DNA of 64,000 bases from Ruegeria lacuscaerulensis (GCF_013031245.1 NZ_WPZL01000004.1:186001-250000), one strand, 5' to 3'. Shown: positions 16,937-27,130, counted from the first letter of the stretch. Made by a program: numbers and translations. The notes: generated by a model not told the origin, from the letters alone.

Positions 16937-17931
16937 CGATTTATGCTGTGAACGGTCTGGGCCGGATGGGAAAGCTGGCCCTGAAACCGATGCTGGAAAA
17001 GGGCGCAAAGATCGCGTGGATCAACGATGCCGTTGGCGATCCCGAGATGCACGCGCACCTGCTGGAGTTCGACACGGTGCATGGGCGCTGGGATGCCACC
17101 TTCGAACATGATGCCAAGAGTGTCACCATCAACGGAACACGCTTGCCCTTCATCGGCAGCAATGATCTGAACGCGTTGCCTCTGGACGGAATTGACGTGG
17201 TTATTGATTGCACGGGTATCTTCAAGACCGAAGCGAAGCTGGCCCCCTATTTCGAGGCGGGCGTGAAAAAGGTCGTCGTCTCAGCCCCGGTCAAAGACGG
17301 GCCCACCGCCAACATCGTCATGGGCGTGAATGAGGCCACCTATGATCCGGTCACGCATCACATCGTGACGGCGGCCTCCTGTACCACCAATTGTCTGGCG
17401 CCGGTGGTCAAGGTGATCCATGAAAACCTCGGAATCCGACACGGATCGATGACCACCATCCACGATGTGACCAATACACAAACCCTCGTGGACCGCCCGG
17501 CCAAAGACCTGCGCCGAGCGCGCTCGGCGCTGAATTCGTTGATCCCGACCACAACCGGATCGGCCACAGCGATCACGCTGATATACCCGGAACTCAAGGG
17601 ACGGCTGAACGGTCATGCCGTGCGGGTGCCGCTGCTGAACGCCTCGCTGACCGATTGCGTTTTTGAGGTGGAGCGCGAAACCACCGTTGAAGAGGTGAAC
17701 AGTTTCTTTGAGGCTGCCGCCGACGGAGAGCTGAACGGCATTCTAGGCTATGAAACCCGCCCGCTGGTGTCGACGGACTACACCAATGACGAGCGGTCCT
17801 CGATCGTCGATGCGCCTTCGACCATGGTGGTGAACGGGACGCAGGTGAAGGTCTACGCGTGGTACGACAATGAAATGGGCTATGCTCACCGTCTGGTCGA
17901 CGTCGCCCTGATGGTTGGTGCCTCGCTGTGA
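16933..17931 (+). CDS. ArsJ-associated glyceraldehyde-3-phosphate dehydrogenase
   Basis: A 332-residue GAPDH paralogue: NAD-binding NGLGRMG (7-13), catalytic Cys150 in AASCTTNC, His177 in TTIHDVT. In ars operons this enzyme is known to use arsenate in place of phosphate, giving 1-arseno-3-phosphoglycerate, which ArsJ exports and which then falls apart to arsenate outside. Placement between arsRC and arsJ with 4-nt overlaps on both sides supports that role over glycolysis. The N-terminus ([20 protein letters not shown]) differs from the usual KVAINGFGRIGR of housekeeping GAPDH, as is common in the arsenic-linked group. Confidence 0.93.
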   Translation: MTIYAVNGLGRMGKLALKPMLEKGAKIAWINDAVGDPEMHAHLLEFDTVHGRWDATFEHDAKSVTINGTRLPFIGSNDLNALPLDGIDVVIDCTGIFKTEAKLAPYFEAGVKKVVVSAPVKDGPTANIVMGVNEATYDPVTHHIVTAASCTTNCLAPVVKVIHENLGIRHGSMTTIHDVTNTQTLVDRPAKDLRRARSALNSLIPTTTGSATAITLIYPELKGRLNGHAVRVPLLNASLTDCVFEVERETTVEEVNSFFEAAADGELNGILGYETRPLVSTDYTNDERSSIVDAPSTMVVNGTQVKVYAWYDNEMGYAHRLVDVALMVGASL

Positions 17932-19193
17932 GCCAAAGGCCAGAGGGACTGTCGGCCTATATCGCGGTCACGGTAGCCTATTGGGCCTTTATGCTGACCG
18001 ACGGGGCGCTGCGGATGTTGGTGCTGCTGCACTTTCACACGTTGGGCTTTTCGCCGGTGCAGCTGGCATATCTGTTTGTCCTGTACGAAATCGCAGGGAT
18101 GGTGACGAACCTGACAGCGGGCTGGATTGCGGCGCGGTTCGGGCTGACCTCGACGCTGTATGCCGGGCTGGGGCTGCAGGTCGTTGCGCTGCTGGCACTG
18201 ACTCAATTAGACCCTAACTGGACGATTGGTGCCTCTGTTGCCTTTGTCATGGCCGTTCAAGGAGCCAGCGGTGTGGCCAAAGATCTGGCCAAGATGTCGT
18301 CGAAATCCGCTGTCAAACTGTTGGCACCCACCGAGGCTGGCGGGCTGTTCCGCTGGGTTGCCGTCTTGACCGGTTCCAAGAACGCGGTGAAAGGGCTGGG
18401 CTTCCTGCTCGGGGCAGCTCTGCTGGCAACGCTGGGTTTCACATGGGCCGTTCTGATCATGGCGATAGTGCTGGCGGTGATCCTTGTGGCCGTCATCCTG
18501 TTCATGCCCCCCGGCCTGCCGAAGGGCCGCAAGGGCGCAAAGTTCTCCGAGGTCTTCTCGAAATCCGCCAACGTGAACTGGCTTTCGGCAGCTAGGGTTT
18601 TTCTGTTCGGTGCGCGGGATGTGTGGTTTGTGGTTGGCATCCCGATCTATTTCTACGCCGTGCTGTCGGACGGTACCGAAGATGGCAATCGCGCGGCATT
18701 CTTCATGATCGGCACCTTCATGGCCGTCTGGGTGATCCTGTATGGAGCCGTTCAGGCCAGCGCTCCGAGAATCCTGCGGGCCGCGGAACGCACTGAGGGC
18801 GACCTGATCCGCGCCGCGCGCAGTTGGGCCGCAGCTCTGTTCTGTGTTCCTGCCGCGCTGACAATTGCAGTTCTGATCTCTTCAGGACCGCAGGCCTGGC
18901 TGACCGTCACTTTGGTCCTGGGCTTGCTGGGCTTCGGCGCAATCTTCGCGGTCAATTCCTCGCTACACTCCTACTTGATCCTGGCCTTTACCAAGTCCGA
19001 GCGGGTCACAATGGATGTAGGTTTTTATTACATGGCAAACGCGACGGGCCGTCTGGTTGGCACTGTCCTGTCCGGCCTGACCTATCAAGTCGGAGGGCTA
19101 TCCCTTGTGCTTGGCACAGCCGCGATAATGGTGGCGTTGGCGGCGCTGACATCCGGAAAACTCACCGATCAGACGCATGCGGCATATTCCTGA
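17928..19193 (+). CDS. arsJ: ArsJ organoarsenical (1-arseno-3-phosphoglycerate) efflux MFS permease
   Basis: A 421-residue MFS-type membrane protein with about twelve hydrophobic segments. The opening [20 protein letters not shown] and the internal [10 protein letters not shown] and [16 protein letters not shown] are characteristic of ArsJ. It exports the arseno-phosphoglycerate made by the preceding GAPDH. It starts at GTG 17928, overlapping the GAPDH stop by 4 nt, so translation is coupled. It is the last gene of the three-gene operon. Confidence 0.93.
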   Translation: MSQRPEGLSAYIAVTVAYWAFMLTDGALRMLVLLHFHTLGFSPVQLAYLFVLYEIAGMVTNLTAGWIAARFGLTSTLYAGLGLQVVALLALTQLDPNWTIGASVAFVMAVQGASGVAKDLAKMSSKSAVKLLAPTEAGGLFRWVAVLTGSKNAVKGLGFLLGAALLATLGFTWAVLIMAIVLAVILVAVILFMPPGLPKGRKGAKFSEVFSKSANVNWLSAARVFLFGARDVWFVVGIPIYFYAVLSDGTEDGNRAAFFMIGTFMAVWVILYGAVQASAPRILRAAERTEGDLIRAARSWAAALFCVPAALTIAVLISSGPQAWLTVTLVLGLLGFGAIFAVNSSLHSYLILAFTKSERVTMDVGFYYMANATGRLVGTVLSGLTYQVGGLSLVLGTAAIMVALAALTSGKLTDQTHAAYS

Positions 19194-19790
19194 GCTTCCT
19201 CAAAGCTAACAGACCATCGGAAACGCGGTGGCCATGACTGTCGGCAGTAATGATGAAGTTTGTCATGCCAGACAGTAGTCCTACACCGTTACTGGTCTGG
19301 CATGCAGGCACATATTGGCCTCGGAATTATGACTGCAGACTCGCAGCTTTATGTGTCCGCGTCGCACTCAGTTGCAAAGGATTGGTGGCTTTGAAGCTGT
19401 CTTGCGGCTCTGAAGCGGTCAGCAGTATGCGGTTGCCGAAAGGGCTAATTTCGCTTCAGGCAGGAGCCGGTCCAACCTGTGTCGTTTAGCTGATTTATCC
19501 GGTTCGACTCGCCAAAAAGAATAGTGGCGTACAAATTGCTACGCCCAATTGTTTCGTATGATTCCCTTGTCGAAAAATTCAACGGCAGACCCACGATGTT
19601 GTCGCTATTCTGACTATTTTTCGACGATGTATCGGCATGCTTCCGAGTAAAGATTTTAGAGAGAAATTTTTAGTAAAATCAAAATTAAACAGTTGATTTA
19701 AAACATAATTTTGACAGCTGCCGTGCTCATTCAAGGCCCCGCACTTCTTTAACTCTGATCCAGACTTCTACTGAGATTGGAGAGGATGCG
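19194..19790. other. Intergenic region of 597 bp with one inverted repeat
   Basis: No convincing gene. An inverted repeat, ATGCCAGAC (19265-19273) and GTCTGGCAT (19295-19303), lies about 70 bp after arsJ and has no T-run. From about 19600 the sequence becomes markedly A+T-rich, probably the promoter of the exported protein gene at 19791, whose ribosome site GGAGAGGA is at 19779-19786. Confidence 0.45.
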
Positions 19791-20312
19791 ATGTCGGATC
19801 TGAGCAGCCACGTTCGAGTGGCGAATAAGTATGTGCTATACTGTCATATGTTTGGATTAGCGCGGCTTTTGCTTTCTGCGCTGGCTGCTGTCCTGCTGAT
19901 ACCAGTAGTTGTTTCGCCATTGTCGGCCGAGGAAGGAAAGCTTTTTATAGTGGGTAATGATCGGGGCGGCTATTTGCATGACCGCCTGATTGAACTTGAG
20001 AATCTGCAACGCAACGGGGTCGCGGTTGAAATCCGTGGACGTGTCTGTTTTTCGACCTGCACAATGTTCTTGGGGTTGCCGGGGGCATGTGTAGACCCGG
20101 ACACAACCTTCGGATTTCACGGGCCTTCCCGAAACGGACGCCGCCTTGCGCAAGCAGATTTCGACTATTTCAGCCAGATAATGGCGGATTATTACCCAGA
20201 GCCCCTGAAATCCTGGTTCATGAAGACAGGGCGCACACGCATTTCGGGTGTCTACAAAATAAAGGGCGCCCGGCTTATCCAAATGGGTGTCCCTGCTTGC
20301 CAAGCAGCCTGA
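19791..20312 (+). CDS. Exported protein with ClpP/crotonase-like features
   Basis: A 173-residue protein whose N-terminus has a hydrophobic signal segment (about residues 21-45, ending LSAEE), so it is predicted periplasmic. The mature part has NDRGGYL (56-62), VEIRGRVCFSTCTMFL (79-94) and CVDPDTTFGFHGP. This is the pattern of small predicted periplasmic proteins related to the ClpP/crotonase fold, where the serine of S-x-C would be the nucleophile (Ser88) and the first glycine pair the oxyanion loop. Function is unknown and proteolytic activity is not shown. The ATG at 19791 has a strong GGAGAGGA site; a shorter start at residue 20 would also give a signal peptide. Confidence 0.6.
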   Translation: MSDLSSHVRVANKYVLYCHMFGLARLLLSALAAVLLIPVVVSPLSAEEGKLFIVGNDRGGYLHDRLIELENLQRNGVAVEIRGRVCFSTCTMFLGLPGACVDPDTTFGFHGPSRNGRRLAQADFDYFSQIMADYYPEPLKSWFMKTGRTRISGVYKIKGARLIQMGVPACQAA

Positions 20313-20420
20313 GCGCCCGCTTGCCCAGATCTGCATCTGAGGGTATCACGCTTTGGTTCGGGGCGGGTGCGTCACAACGCTTTGTCTCAAGGCGCTCATA
20401 CATGCAGGAGACTAAGCATC

Positions 20421-21149
20421 ATGCTGTCATCCTTATTTCAACGATTTGGGTGGCGCGCGGCGTTTTCTACGCCTACGCCTGAAAGTCCAATATGCGTGAT
20501 CGGGGATGTGCATGGTTGCATCGTCCAGTTGGAAAAACTCCTACCCAAAATTCCGCAGGATCACCGCGTCGTGCTCGTTGGAGATTACATAGACAGGGGT
20601 GAGTACAGCGCCGATGTGTTGCGGCTGATTAGCGAGCATACGGAATTCACATGTCTGAAAGGCAACCACGAAGACATGTTACTGCAATTTCTGGAGGATC
20701 CCGAAAAGCACGGGCGCCGTTGGCTGCACTATGGCGGGATGCAAACATTGGCGTCGTTTGGCCTTCGCGGCATCCGCCCGGAGATGAATAGAGACGAATT
20801 GCAGGAATGTCGCGACAGGTTGCAGGAGGTGATGGGTGATGCTCTGAACCGTTGGTTGAAAAGTCTGAGAACCCACGAACTTTCTGGTAATGTTCTTGTT
20901 GCTCACGCGGGGGCCGATCCGATTATTGCGCCCGGTTTGCAATCCGACAAAGCGCTCATTTGGGGCCATCCCGGGTTCCAAACTGTCGACCGGCGGGATG
21001 GTATATGGGTCGTCCACGGACATACGATTGTCACAGAGACGACTGCAAGACGTGGGCGCATTGCCATTGACACCGGGGCTTATGCAACCGGCTTGCTGAG
21101 CGCGGTCTGCCTTGACGGAACTGAGCCCAGATTTATTTCGGCACGCTGA
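20421..21149 (+). CDS. Calcineurin-like metallophosphoesterase (PPP-type serine/threonine phosphatase family)
   Basis: A 242-residue protein with the complete metallophosphatase motif set: GDVHG (28-32), GDYIDRG (54-60), GNHE (81-84), VAHAG near 173 and HGHT near 206. This is the bacterial PPP/PrpA type, acting on phosphoserine/threonine or on nucleotides such as Ap4A. The ATG at 20421 has AGGAG 10 nt upstream; earlier starts add non-conserved sequence. It lies between a predicted periplasmic protein and the polysaccharide genes; in that context it could oppose protein phosphorylation, but this is only inference. Confidence 0.88.
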   Translation: MLSSLFQRFGWRAAFSTPTPESPICVIGDVHGCIVQLEKLLPKIPQDHRVVLVGDYIDRGEYSADVLRLISEHTEFTCLKGNHEDMLLQFLEDPEKHGRRWLHYGGMQTLASFGLRGIRPEMNRDELQECRDRLQEVMGDALNRWLKSLRTHELSGNVLVAHAGADPIIAPGLQSDKALIWGHPGFQTVDRRDGIWVVHGHTIVTETTARRGRIAIDTGAYATGLLSAVCLDGTEPRFISAR

Positions 21150-21423
21150 CATACGCGGGTCCGAAAAATTTGGCACCGCCCGAAGTTGGTATGCGCGGTC
21201 ATCTTGAGAGAAGCGCCCCCTAATGCTCTCCTGTGACCCTCGAAACAGACCAGGTTAATTGCAGAACTAGAACGCGGTAAGTGGGATATGAGCAAGTTTC
21301 CAGCGCGGCCCGATAGCACGAGTGAATGCACCACTTTTGCCGGATTAATCCCGCCCTAGCCTTGCCGCCGTAAATCGCATCTAATAGGACCGTGACAAAA
21401 GTAGACGAGATTTCGAGCTTTTC

Positions 21424-22872
21424 ATGTTGATAACACCTGTCCTTCTGTGTGGAGGCTCCGGAACACGCCTGTGGCCGCTGTCCCGAAAAAGCTATCCCAA
21501 GCAGTTCGTTCCGCTTGTCGGCGAGGAAACGCTTTTTCAAGCGTCTGCCCGCCGTTTGTCGGGCACAGCCGGTGCTCTTGAGTTTTCTGCCCCGTTGGTT
21601 CTAACCAATTCGGACTTCCGTTTTATCGTGGCTGAGCAACTGCAGGCCATCGGGCTTGACCCAGGTACGATTCTGATCGAACCCGAGGGTCGTAACACGG
21701 CACCAGCGGTTCTGGCCGCCGCCCTGCACGCGCACGAGCAAGACAAGAATGCAGTGCTTCTGGTCGCGCCGTCCGATCATGTTGTGCCTGACGCGGCGGC
21801 GTTTCATGCCGCCGTTGCCCGCGGTCTGGAGGCTGTGGCCCGGGGTCAACTGGTTACGTTTGGGATTACACCGACACACGCGGAAACCGCTTACGGGTAT
21901 CTTGAACTGGCATCTGCGCCGAACAGCGATGGCGCTGCGGTTCCGTTGAAGCAATTTGTCGAAAAGCCGGATCTGGCTCGCGCGACCGAGATGCTGGCGG
22001 CTGGCAACTACAAATGGAATGCCGGGATTTTCCTGTTCCGCGCGTCGGACATTATTGCGGCATTCCGCGTGCACGCTCCCACGTTGATGGCACCGATTGA
22101 AGCGGCGGTTGCGACGGCGACGCCGGATTTGGGCTTTTTGCGACTGAACCCTGATCAATGGGGCGAGGCCGAAGATATCTCGATCGACTACGCCGTTATG
22201 GAAAAGGCAACCAACCTTTCAGTCGTGCCGTTTGATGCAGCGTGGTCCGATCTGGGTGGCTGGGACGCGGTCTGGCGCGAAGGCAACCCGGATGATCGGG
22301 GTGTTGTCACCAGCGGCGGTGCCACCGCGATCGACTGCCAGAATACGCTTTTGCGTTCGGACAGCGAGCGGATGGAAGTTGTAGGTATAGGTCTGGAAAA
22401 CATCATCGCGGTGGCTATGAATGACGCGGTTCTGATAGCGGATTCATCCAGCGCGCAGGATGTCAAAAAGGCGGTTGCCGAGCTAAAGAAAAAAGGCGCA
22501 TCTCAGGCCACGACCTTTCCTAAGGACCATCGCCCCTGGGGATGGTTTGAAAGCCTTGTGGTCGGCGACCGGTTCCAGGTGAAACGCATACATGTTCACC
22601 CCGGTGCATCCCTGAGCCTGCAAAGCCATTTCCATCGCTCTGAACACTGGATCGTTGTTGAGGGTACCGCCCGTGTGACCATTGACGACCACCAGCAGTT
22701 GGTGACGGAAAACCAGTCCGTCTATATCCCGTTGGGTGCCGTCCACCGGATGGAGAACCCCGGCACGGTTCCGATGGTGCTGATCGAGGTGCAGACCGGA
22801 ACTTATCTGGGTGAGGATGATATCGTCCGCTACGAGGACATATACGCGCGCGGTCAGGGTGCGAAGGGCTGA
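21424..22872 (+). CDS. manC: Mannose-1-phosphate guanylyltransferase / mannose-6-phosphate isomerase
   Basis: A 482-residue bifunctional enzyme providing GDP-mannose for surface polysaccharide. The N-terminal nucleotidyltransferase domain has CGGSGTRLWPLSR (9-21) and PKQF (25-28), then FVEKPDLARA and NAGIFLFR. The C-terminal type II phosphomannose isomerase cupin begins with RPWGWFES and contains FQVKRIHVHPG and HFHRSEHW. The length is typical (about 470-480). No strong ribosome site is seen before the ATG. The stop codon lies inside a hairpin (22866-22886). It is the first gene of the polysaccharide region. Confidence 0.95.
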   Translation: MLITPVLLCGGSGTRLWPLSRKSYPKQFVPLVGEETLFQASARRLSGTAGALEFSAPLVLTNSDFRFIVAEQLQAIGLDPGTILIEPEGRNTAPAVLAAALHAHEQDKNAVLLVAPSDHVVPDAAAFHAAVARGLEAVARGQLVTFGITPTHAETAYGYLELASAPNSDGAAVPLKQFVEKPDLARATEMLAAGNYKWNAGIFLFRASDIIAAFRVHAPTLMAPIEAAVATATPDLGFLRLNPDQWGEAEDISIDYAVMEKATNLSVVPFDAAWSDLGGWDAVWREGNPDDRGVVTSGGATAIDCQNTLLRSDSERMEVVGIGLENIIAVAMNDAVLIADSSSAQDVKKAVAELKKKGASQATTFPKDHRPWGWFESLVVGDRFQVKRIHVHPGASLSLQSHFHRSEHWIVVEGTARVTIDDHQQLVTENQSVYIPLGAVHRMENPGTVPMVLIEVQTGTYLGEDDIVRYEDIYARGQGAKG

Positions 22873-22886
22873 GCATTGCTCAGCCC
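22866..22886 (+). terminator. Hairpin overlapping the manC stop codon
   Basis: GGGCTGAGC and GCTCAGCCC pair perfectly (9 bp) around ATT; the TGA stop is in the left arm. There is no T-run, so termination efficiency is doubtful; it may protect the 3' end. Confidence 0.45.
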
Positions 22887-23085
22887 ATACTTCTCGTTCA
22901 TGGGGCTGCTGAGGGCGGGTAGCTGAACACAAATTACTGGTCGCTTTGCCAGGTGCCGTCCACAAGGGACCATTCGTTTTGGAAGGCAGGTAGTACACAG
23001 GGCGCAACGTTCTGTGGACTTTCGGGTCTTTAAACAAATTTTGGCTAACGTGCCGCTGATCGATACAAACAGCGAGACCTGAACC

Positions 23086-23355
23086 ATGCCGACGAACCCA
23101 TTCACCAATCGCGTTTCCAGCCTGTCGGGCCCTGCAAGCGACATTGTCCCTGTTACACCTTCGGATACTGCAGATTTGGCCGACGTTGCGATCGGTCTTT
23201 ATGTCGAAGCCGGTGGCACCCTGGTTGTAACCACGGTTCGGGGCGATACCCGATCTGTCGAGGTTGCCGATTTCTCCATACTGCCGGTCGGTATCTCGCG
23301 CGTACATGCTTCCGGCACGTCGGCTGGGGGCATTCATGCCATGGTGCTGGCATAA
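23086..23355 (+). CDS. Spike base protein, RCAP_Rcc01079 (GhsA-like) family
   Basis: An 89-residue small protein. PTNPFTNRVSSLSGPASDI, SDTADL, DVAIGLYVEAGG, VTTVRGDTRSVEVADFSILP and ISRVHASGT follow the family closely. In Rhodobacter capsulatus the family member Rcc01079, with Rcc01080, forms the head spikes of the gene transfer agent RcGTA, which recognise the capsular polysaccharide of recipient cells. No spike-tip partner and no other phage-type gene is present in this window. It lies between manC and the ExoY-like transferase, in the polysaccharide locus. The ATG lacks a strong ribosome site. The family assignment is from memory of the signature. Confidence 0.8.
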   Translation: MPTNPFTNRVSSLSGPASDIVPVTPSDTADLADVAIGLYVEAGGTLVVTTVRGDTRSVEVADFSILPVGISRVHASGTSAGGIHAMVLA

Positions 23356-24113
23356 GGCTGATCCGGGAAATTTTCACGATTCCGAATCAACGACACCGGA
23401 TGCTCCGCCATGTCTTGTCGCCCGGATTTGAGCGGCAAGTAAGCATGTGATGCTAAACCGGCGTACTCAACAATTGGTCCGGCAATGCCGCCGTCTGAGA
23501 TAGCACTCCCGTTTCTTTGCGGCTGGAACTTGCCGGGCTCATAACCCGTCAAACTAGGGGCTAATAAATAATAGGGCATGAACCGAAATACGAACCCTCA
23601 GTCAGGAAATCGCCGTTACGATGGTCAAAAGAGCAGTCAATCTCTGAAACCGGAAAGCTGCTTAGCTATGATCGAGTATTTTAGGCATGATGATTACTCC
23701 CACCCTCCATCTCGGAGGCTCCGGAAACCTACTGGCTTGTAGTTAACGCGGAAGCCGAATTTCCGTATGGCCACATTGGTTACTTTTTGTGTCCTCAAGG
23801 CAGCAGGGCGATACCGCACCAGCAATTAGCTGCGGAACCTTGTGGTGCTTAGCCCCCTTTCCGGCGGCCAATCGTGAGTGGGCGATTCGCGCGCCTACCC
23901 CGCGCACAGATTGAGGCATTTAACATTGAAACTTCTTCGGCAAACTCACCTTATGGTTGTTCATGAGCGGAACGAAAACCTGCGCGTGCCGGCCACTGAG
24001 GCATCTCGTGCAACATTTGTGCATGCGCAGAATTTTTTTCGCGGAATGTTAATTTTTGATCTTATTATTTTTAACTTTAGAGTTTAGTAAAAAACTAATT
24101 AATCATCTAAACG
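23356..24113. other. Intergenic region of 758 bp; isolated initiator-tRNA-like anticodon arm
   Basis: No convincing open reading frame. At 23534-23548 stands CGGGCTCATAACCCG, identical to the anticodon arm of initiator tRNA-Met, but no acceptor, D- or T-arm surrounds it, so it is not a tRNA gene. The last ~100 bp before the ExoY-like gene are strongly A+T-rich (runs of T and A between 24030 and 24110) and probably hold its promoter. Confidence 0.5.
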
Positions 24114-24839
24114 ATGTATTACCCATTGCACCAATGTTTCGGGATTTCAAATATGCTGGACTTTTCTTCTGCGGCACATTCTCAAGACAGCACGGCTGAC
24201 CAACCGGCACCGCACACGGTGCCGTCAGGTTTTTATACCGGATTAGGGAAAAGGGTATTTGATCTTCTGCTTGCCTTACTGCTGCTGCCGGTCATTGCGC
24301 CGGTCATTTTTATCTTATGGTGCCTTGTACGCAGTGATGGCGGACCCGGCTTTTTCGGACATACACGCATTGGAAAAAATGGTAAACCCTTCAAATGCTG
24401 GAAAATTCGCAGCATGGTCGTGAATGCCGAAAGTCGACTTCAGGCATACCTGGACGCCAACCCGGAAGCAGCGGAAGAGTGGGAGCGCGACCATAAACTG
24501 ACGAACGATCCGCGTATCAATCGGCTTGGACACATTCTTCGCAAGACCAGCCTGGATGAGTTGCCTCAAATTTGGAATGTGCTTAGAGGCGAGATGAGCT
24601 TTGTCGGCCCACGTCCCGTGGTTGCAATCGAACTGGTTAAATATGGCAGTTCGGCATCAGCTTATCTTGCTCAGAAACCGGGCATTACCGGGCTGTGGCA
24701 GGTCTCGGGCCGCAATGACATCAGCTATAGCGAGCGGGTCGCGATGGATGTCGCCTATCTGGCTCGGCGCAGCTTTCTGAAAGACCTCAAGATCATCTCA
24801 CTGACGGCTTCGGCGGTGCTTCTGAGAACGGGCCGTTAA
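24114..24839 (+). CDS. exoY: ExoY-like undecaprenyl-phosphate sugar-phosphate transferase
   Basis: A 241-residue bacterial sugar transferase that starts polysaccharide repeat assembly by moving hexose-1-phosphate to undecaprenyl phosphate. One N-terminal membrane segment (about 49-68, [19 protein letters not shown]) precedes the cytosolic catalytic part: [23 protein letters not shown], the D-E-L-P-Q motif ([24 protein letters not shown]) and [14 protein letters not shown]. Two starts are possible: 24114, or 24153 (MLDFSSAAH). Neither has a strong ribosome site. It is followed by the chain-length/BY-kinase gene 86 bp downstream, as in many EPS clusters. Confidence 0.9.
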   Translation: MYYPLHQCFGISNMLDFSSAAHSQDSTADQPAPHTVPSGFYTGLGKRVFDLLLALLLLPVIAPVIFILWCLVRSDGGPGFFGHTRIGKNGKPFKCWKIRSMVVNAESRLQAYLDANPEAAEEWERDHKLTNDPRINRLGHILRKTSLDELPQIWNVLRGEMSFVGPRPVVAIELVKYGSSASAYLAQKPGITGLWQVSGRNDISYSERVAMDVAYLARRSFLKDLKIISLTASAVLLRTGR

Positions 24840-24925
24840 GTCCTTTATTCTTGCCCGAGAAGCCTGTAGAGAGCGGCAGCACACGCGTTTCGCGTGTGTC
24901 TGGTACTTGGGATCGTAAGCTTGAT

Positions 24926-27061
24926 ATGAAGCAAACTCCGATACATGACGCGCATTTCCAAACAGGCGAGCCCGCGGTGGGCAACAGCTCCGCGGACGAC
25001 ACGGTTGACCTGGGCGCGCTGGTGGGAACGCTGTGGCGCGGCAAATGGATCGTCGCCCTGTCCACCGCCGTGGCGATATTGATTGGTGTGTATTACGCGT
25101 TTGTCGCTGCTGTCCCGGTGTACAAGTCTACCGCTGTGGTCATGCTGGAAACTGATCAGGCCAGCGTGGTAGATCTGCAAAGTGTGGTTGGCGGTCTGGC
25201 CGGGGACACGGCCGAAGTCAATTCCGAACTGGAAGTGCTAAAGTCCCGGGGCCTGATGGGTAAGGTTGTCGACACGCTGGACCTGGTCTCGGACCCAGAG
25301 TTCAATGCAGATCTTCTGCCGGTCTCTGCGCTCGATCGGGTGAAGCAGTTTATTAAATCCATATTTGCAGCTCAGACCGGCCTTGATCCGGAGTCCAAGG
25401 AACTTGCCGAACAGCTGATCCGGGACGATGTGATTTCCGCACTGATCGGGAAGGCCGCGATTCGCAATGTGCCGCAAAGCCTGGTGTTCGAGGTGACGGT
25501 CGAAACCGAGTCAGCCCGCAAGTCGGCGCTGATTGCGGACACCATTGTCGAGCTCTACGTCCTGAACCAGATCGAAGTGAAGTTCGAAGCCACCGAACAG
25601 GCGACCTCGTGGCTGACCGATCGGGTGGCTGAGCTGCAGATCGAGCTGGAAACTTCGGAGGCGAAGGTCACCGAGTTCAACGCCTCTACGGCCCTGATCT
25701 CACCAGAGGCGCTGCAATTGCAGGAAGTTCAGTTGAAGGACCTGCGTGAACGCCGCGTTTCAGCCGAAGCGGCCAGCGTCTCGGCGCAGGCCCGGTATGA
25801 CGCGTTGAACGCATCAGACAGCCTCGAAGAACAAGCCGAAGCCAGCCAGGATCCGCAGCTTCAACGCCTGTTCAGTCAGATCGAAGAATCCGGCACAGGT
25901 GAAGACGCCTTTGACACGGCCTTCCAGCGCCTGGTGGCACGCACCGCGCTCGAGGCGCGGCGGGCGGATCAGCAGGTTGAGGCCCTGACGCAATCGGCTG
26001 AAGAATTGGGTAAGCAGATCGCGCAGCAGAATGGGGATCTGATCACACTTCAGCAATTGGCGCGTGAGGCCGAAGCGGTCCGGCTGCTGTATGAGTATTT
26101 TCTGGCCCGGCTGAAGGAGACATCGGCGCAGGAAGGTATCCAGAAAGCGGACAGTCGCCAATTGTCGCGTGCCGTGATCCCCAGCGATCCTTCGGCACCG
26201 CGAAAGCCTCTGATCCTTGCGCTGTCGGCTATTTTGGGCGTCATGCTGGGCGCGGCCATTGTGTTGCTGAATGAAGCGCGGCGCGCAGGCTACCGGTCGG
26301 CGCAGGAGCTGGAGCGCAAAACCGGCTACAGCGTTCTGGGTCAGATTCCACTCTTTCCCGCCCGCGGACGCCGCAAGGTTCTGGAATACCTCGCCGACAA
26401 GCCTTCTTCGGCCGCGGCCGAGGCGGTGCGCAACCTGCGCACCTCGTTGATGTTGTCCAATGTAGATCACCCGCCGCAGGTCGTGGTGATGACGTCTTCG
26501 CTGCCGGGTGAGGGCAAGACGACGAATTCTCTGGCGCTGGCGCAGAATTTCGTCGGGATCGGCAAAAAGGTGCTGCTGGTCGAAGGCGATATCCGGCGCC
26601 TGACCTTGACGTTGCAACTGATGGACGTGCCGCACAAAGGGATCGTGTCAGTTCTGGCAGGGGACGCGACGGCTCAGGAGGCAATCTTTCAGGATCCGCT
26701 GTTGGGGTGTGACGTTCTGGCGGGCGAAGAAACTTCAGCCAATGCGGCAGACCTTTTTGCCTCGGAACGGTTCCGAGTGTTTCTCGAGGACATGCGCAAG
26801 CGGTATGACGTTATCCTGATCGACACGCCACCGACATTGCTGGTGTCCGACGCGCGCCTGATTGCTCGCAATGCCGATGCGGTGCTGTTGACCATCAAAT
26901 GGAATGACACGTCCGAACAGGATGTCACCGAGGCCATGCGTTTGTTCCACACCGATAATCAACGCCTGACAGGGATAGTGCTGGGTCAGATCAACGCCCG
27001 AAGCGCCAGGCATTACGGCTATAGTTATGGCGGCCACGCAAACAAGTATTACAGCAACTGA
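24926..27061 (+). CDS. exoP: Wzz-type chain-length regulator fused to BY-kinase (ExoP-like)
   Basis: A 711-residue inner-membrane tyrosine autokinase controlling polysaccharide polymerisation and export. The order is: Wzz domain with TM1 (about 42-62), a long periplasmic coiled-coil (about 220-400), a proline-containing [10 protein letters not shown] stretch, TM2 (about 429-449), then the cytosolic kinase with Walker [11 protein letters not shown] (near 524-533), the A' segment LLVEGDIRR, and Walker B VILIDTPP. The tail is a tyrosine cluster ([15 protein letters not shown]), the autophosphorylation target. The ATG at 24926 is preferred over a TTG at 24851, but neither has a good ribosome site. 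A bidirectional terminator follows. Confidence 0.93.
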   Translation: MKQTPIHDAHFQTGEPAVGNSSADDTVDLGALVGTLWRGKWIVALSTAVAILIGVYYAFVAAVPVYKSTAVVMLETDQASVVDLQSVVGGLAGDTAEVNSELEVLKSRGLMGKVVDTLDLVSDPEFNADLLPVSALDRVKQFIKSIFAAQTGLDPESKELAEQLIRDDVISALIGKAAIRNVPQSLVFEVTVETESARKSALIADTIVELYVLNQIEVKFEATEQATSWLTDRVAELQIELETSEAKVTEFNASTALISPEALQLQEVQLKDLRERRVSAEAASVSAQARYDALNASDSLEEQAEASQDPQLQRLFSQIEESGTGEDAFDTAFQRLVARTALEARRADQQVEALTQSAEELGKQIAQQNGDLITLQQLAREAEAVRLLYEYFLARLKETSAQEGIQKADSRQLSRAVIPSDPSAPRKPLILALSAILGVMLGAAIVLLNEARRAGYRSAQELERKTGYSVLGQIPLFPARGRRKVLEYLADKPSSAAAEAVRNLRTSLMLSNVDHPPQVVVMTSSLPGEGKTTNSLALAQNFVGIGKKVLLVEGDIRRLTLTLQLMDVPHKGIVSVLAGDATAQEAIFQDPLLGCDVLAGEETSANAADLFASERFRVFLEDMRKRYDVILIDTPPTLLVSDARLIARNADAVLLTIKWNDTSEQDVTEAMRLFHTDNQRLTGIVLGQINARSARHYGYSYGGHANKYYSN

Positions 27062-27083
27062 TCACCAGCTACAGCAGCAAAAA

Positions 27084-27116
27084 AACAGCGCACCTTTTAG
27101 GCGCGCTGTTTTTTGT
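27084..27116. terminator. Bidirectional terminator between exoP-like and yjbE-like genes
   Basis: AACAGCGC (27084-27091) pairs with GCGCTGTT (27103-27110); TTTT follows on the plus strand and a run of A precedes it, giving a T-run on the minus strand. It serves the two convergent genes. Confidence 0.85.
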
Positions 27117-27130
27117 TTGAAGTCGAAGGT

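Noticed and set aside
19250..19489. 79-codon open frame after arsJ
   Set aside because: No family resemblance, composition unlike coding sequence, overlaps an inverted repeat, no ribosome site.
23878..24087. 69-codon open frame before the ExoY-like gene
   Set aside because: No start signal or family resemblance; its end runs into the A+T-rich probable promoter.
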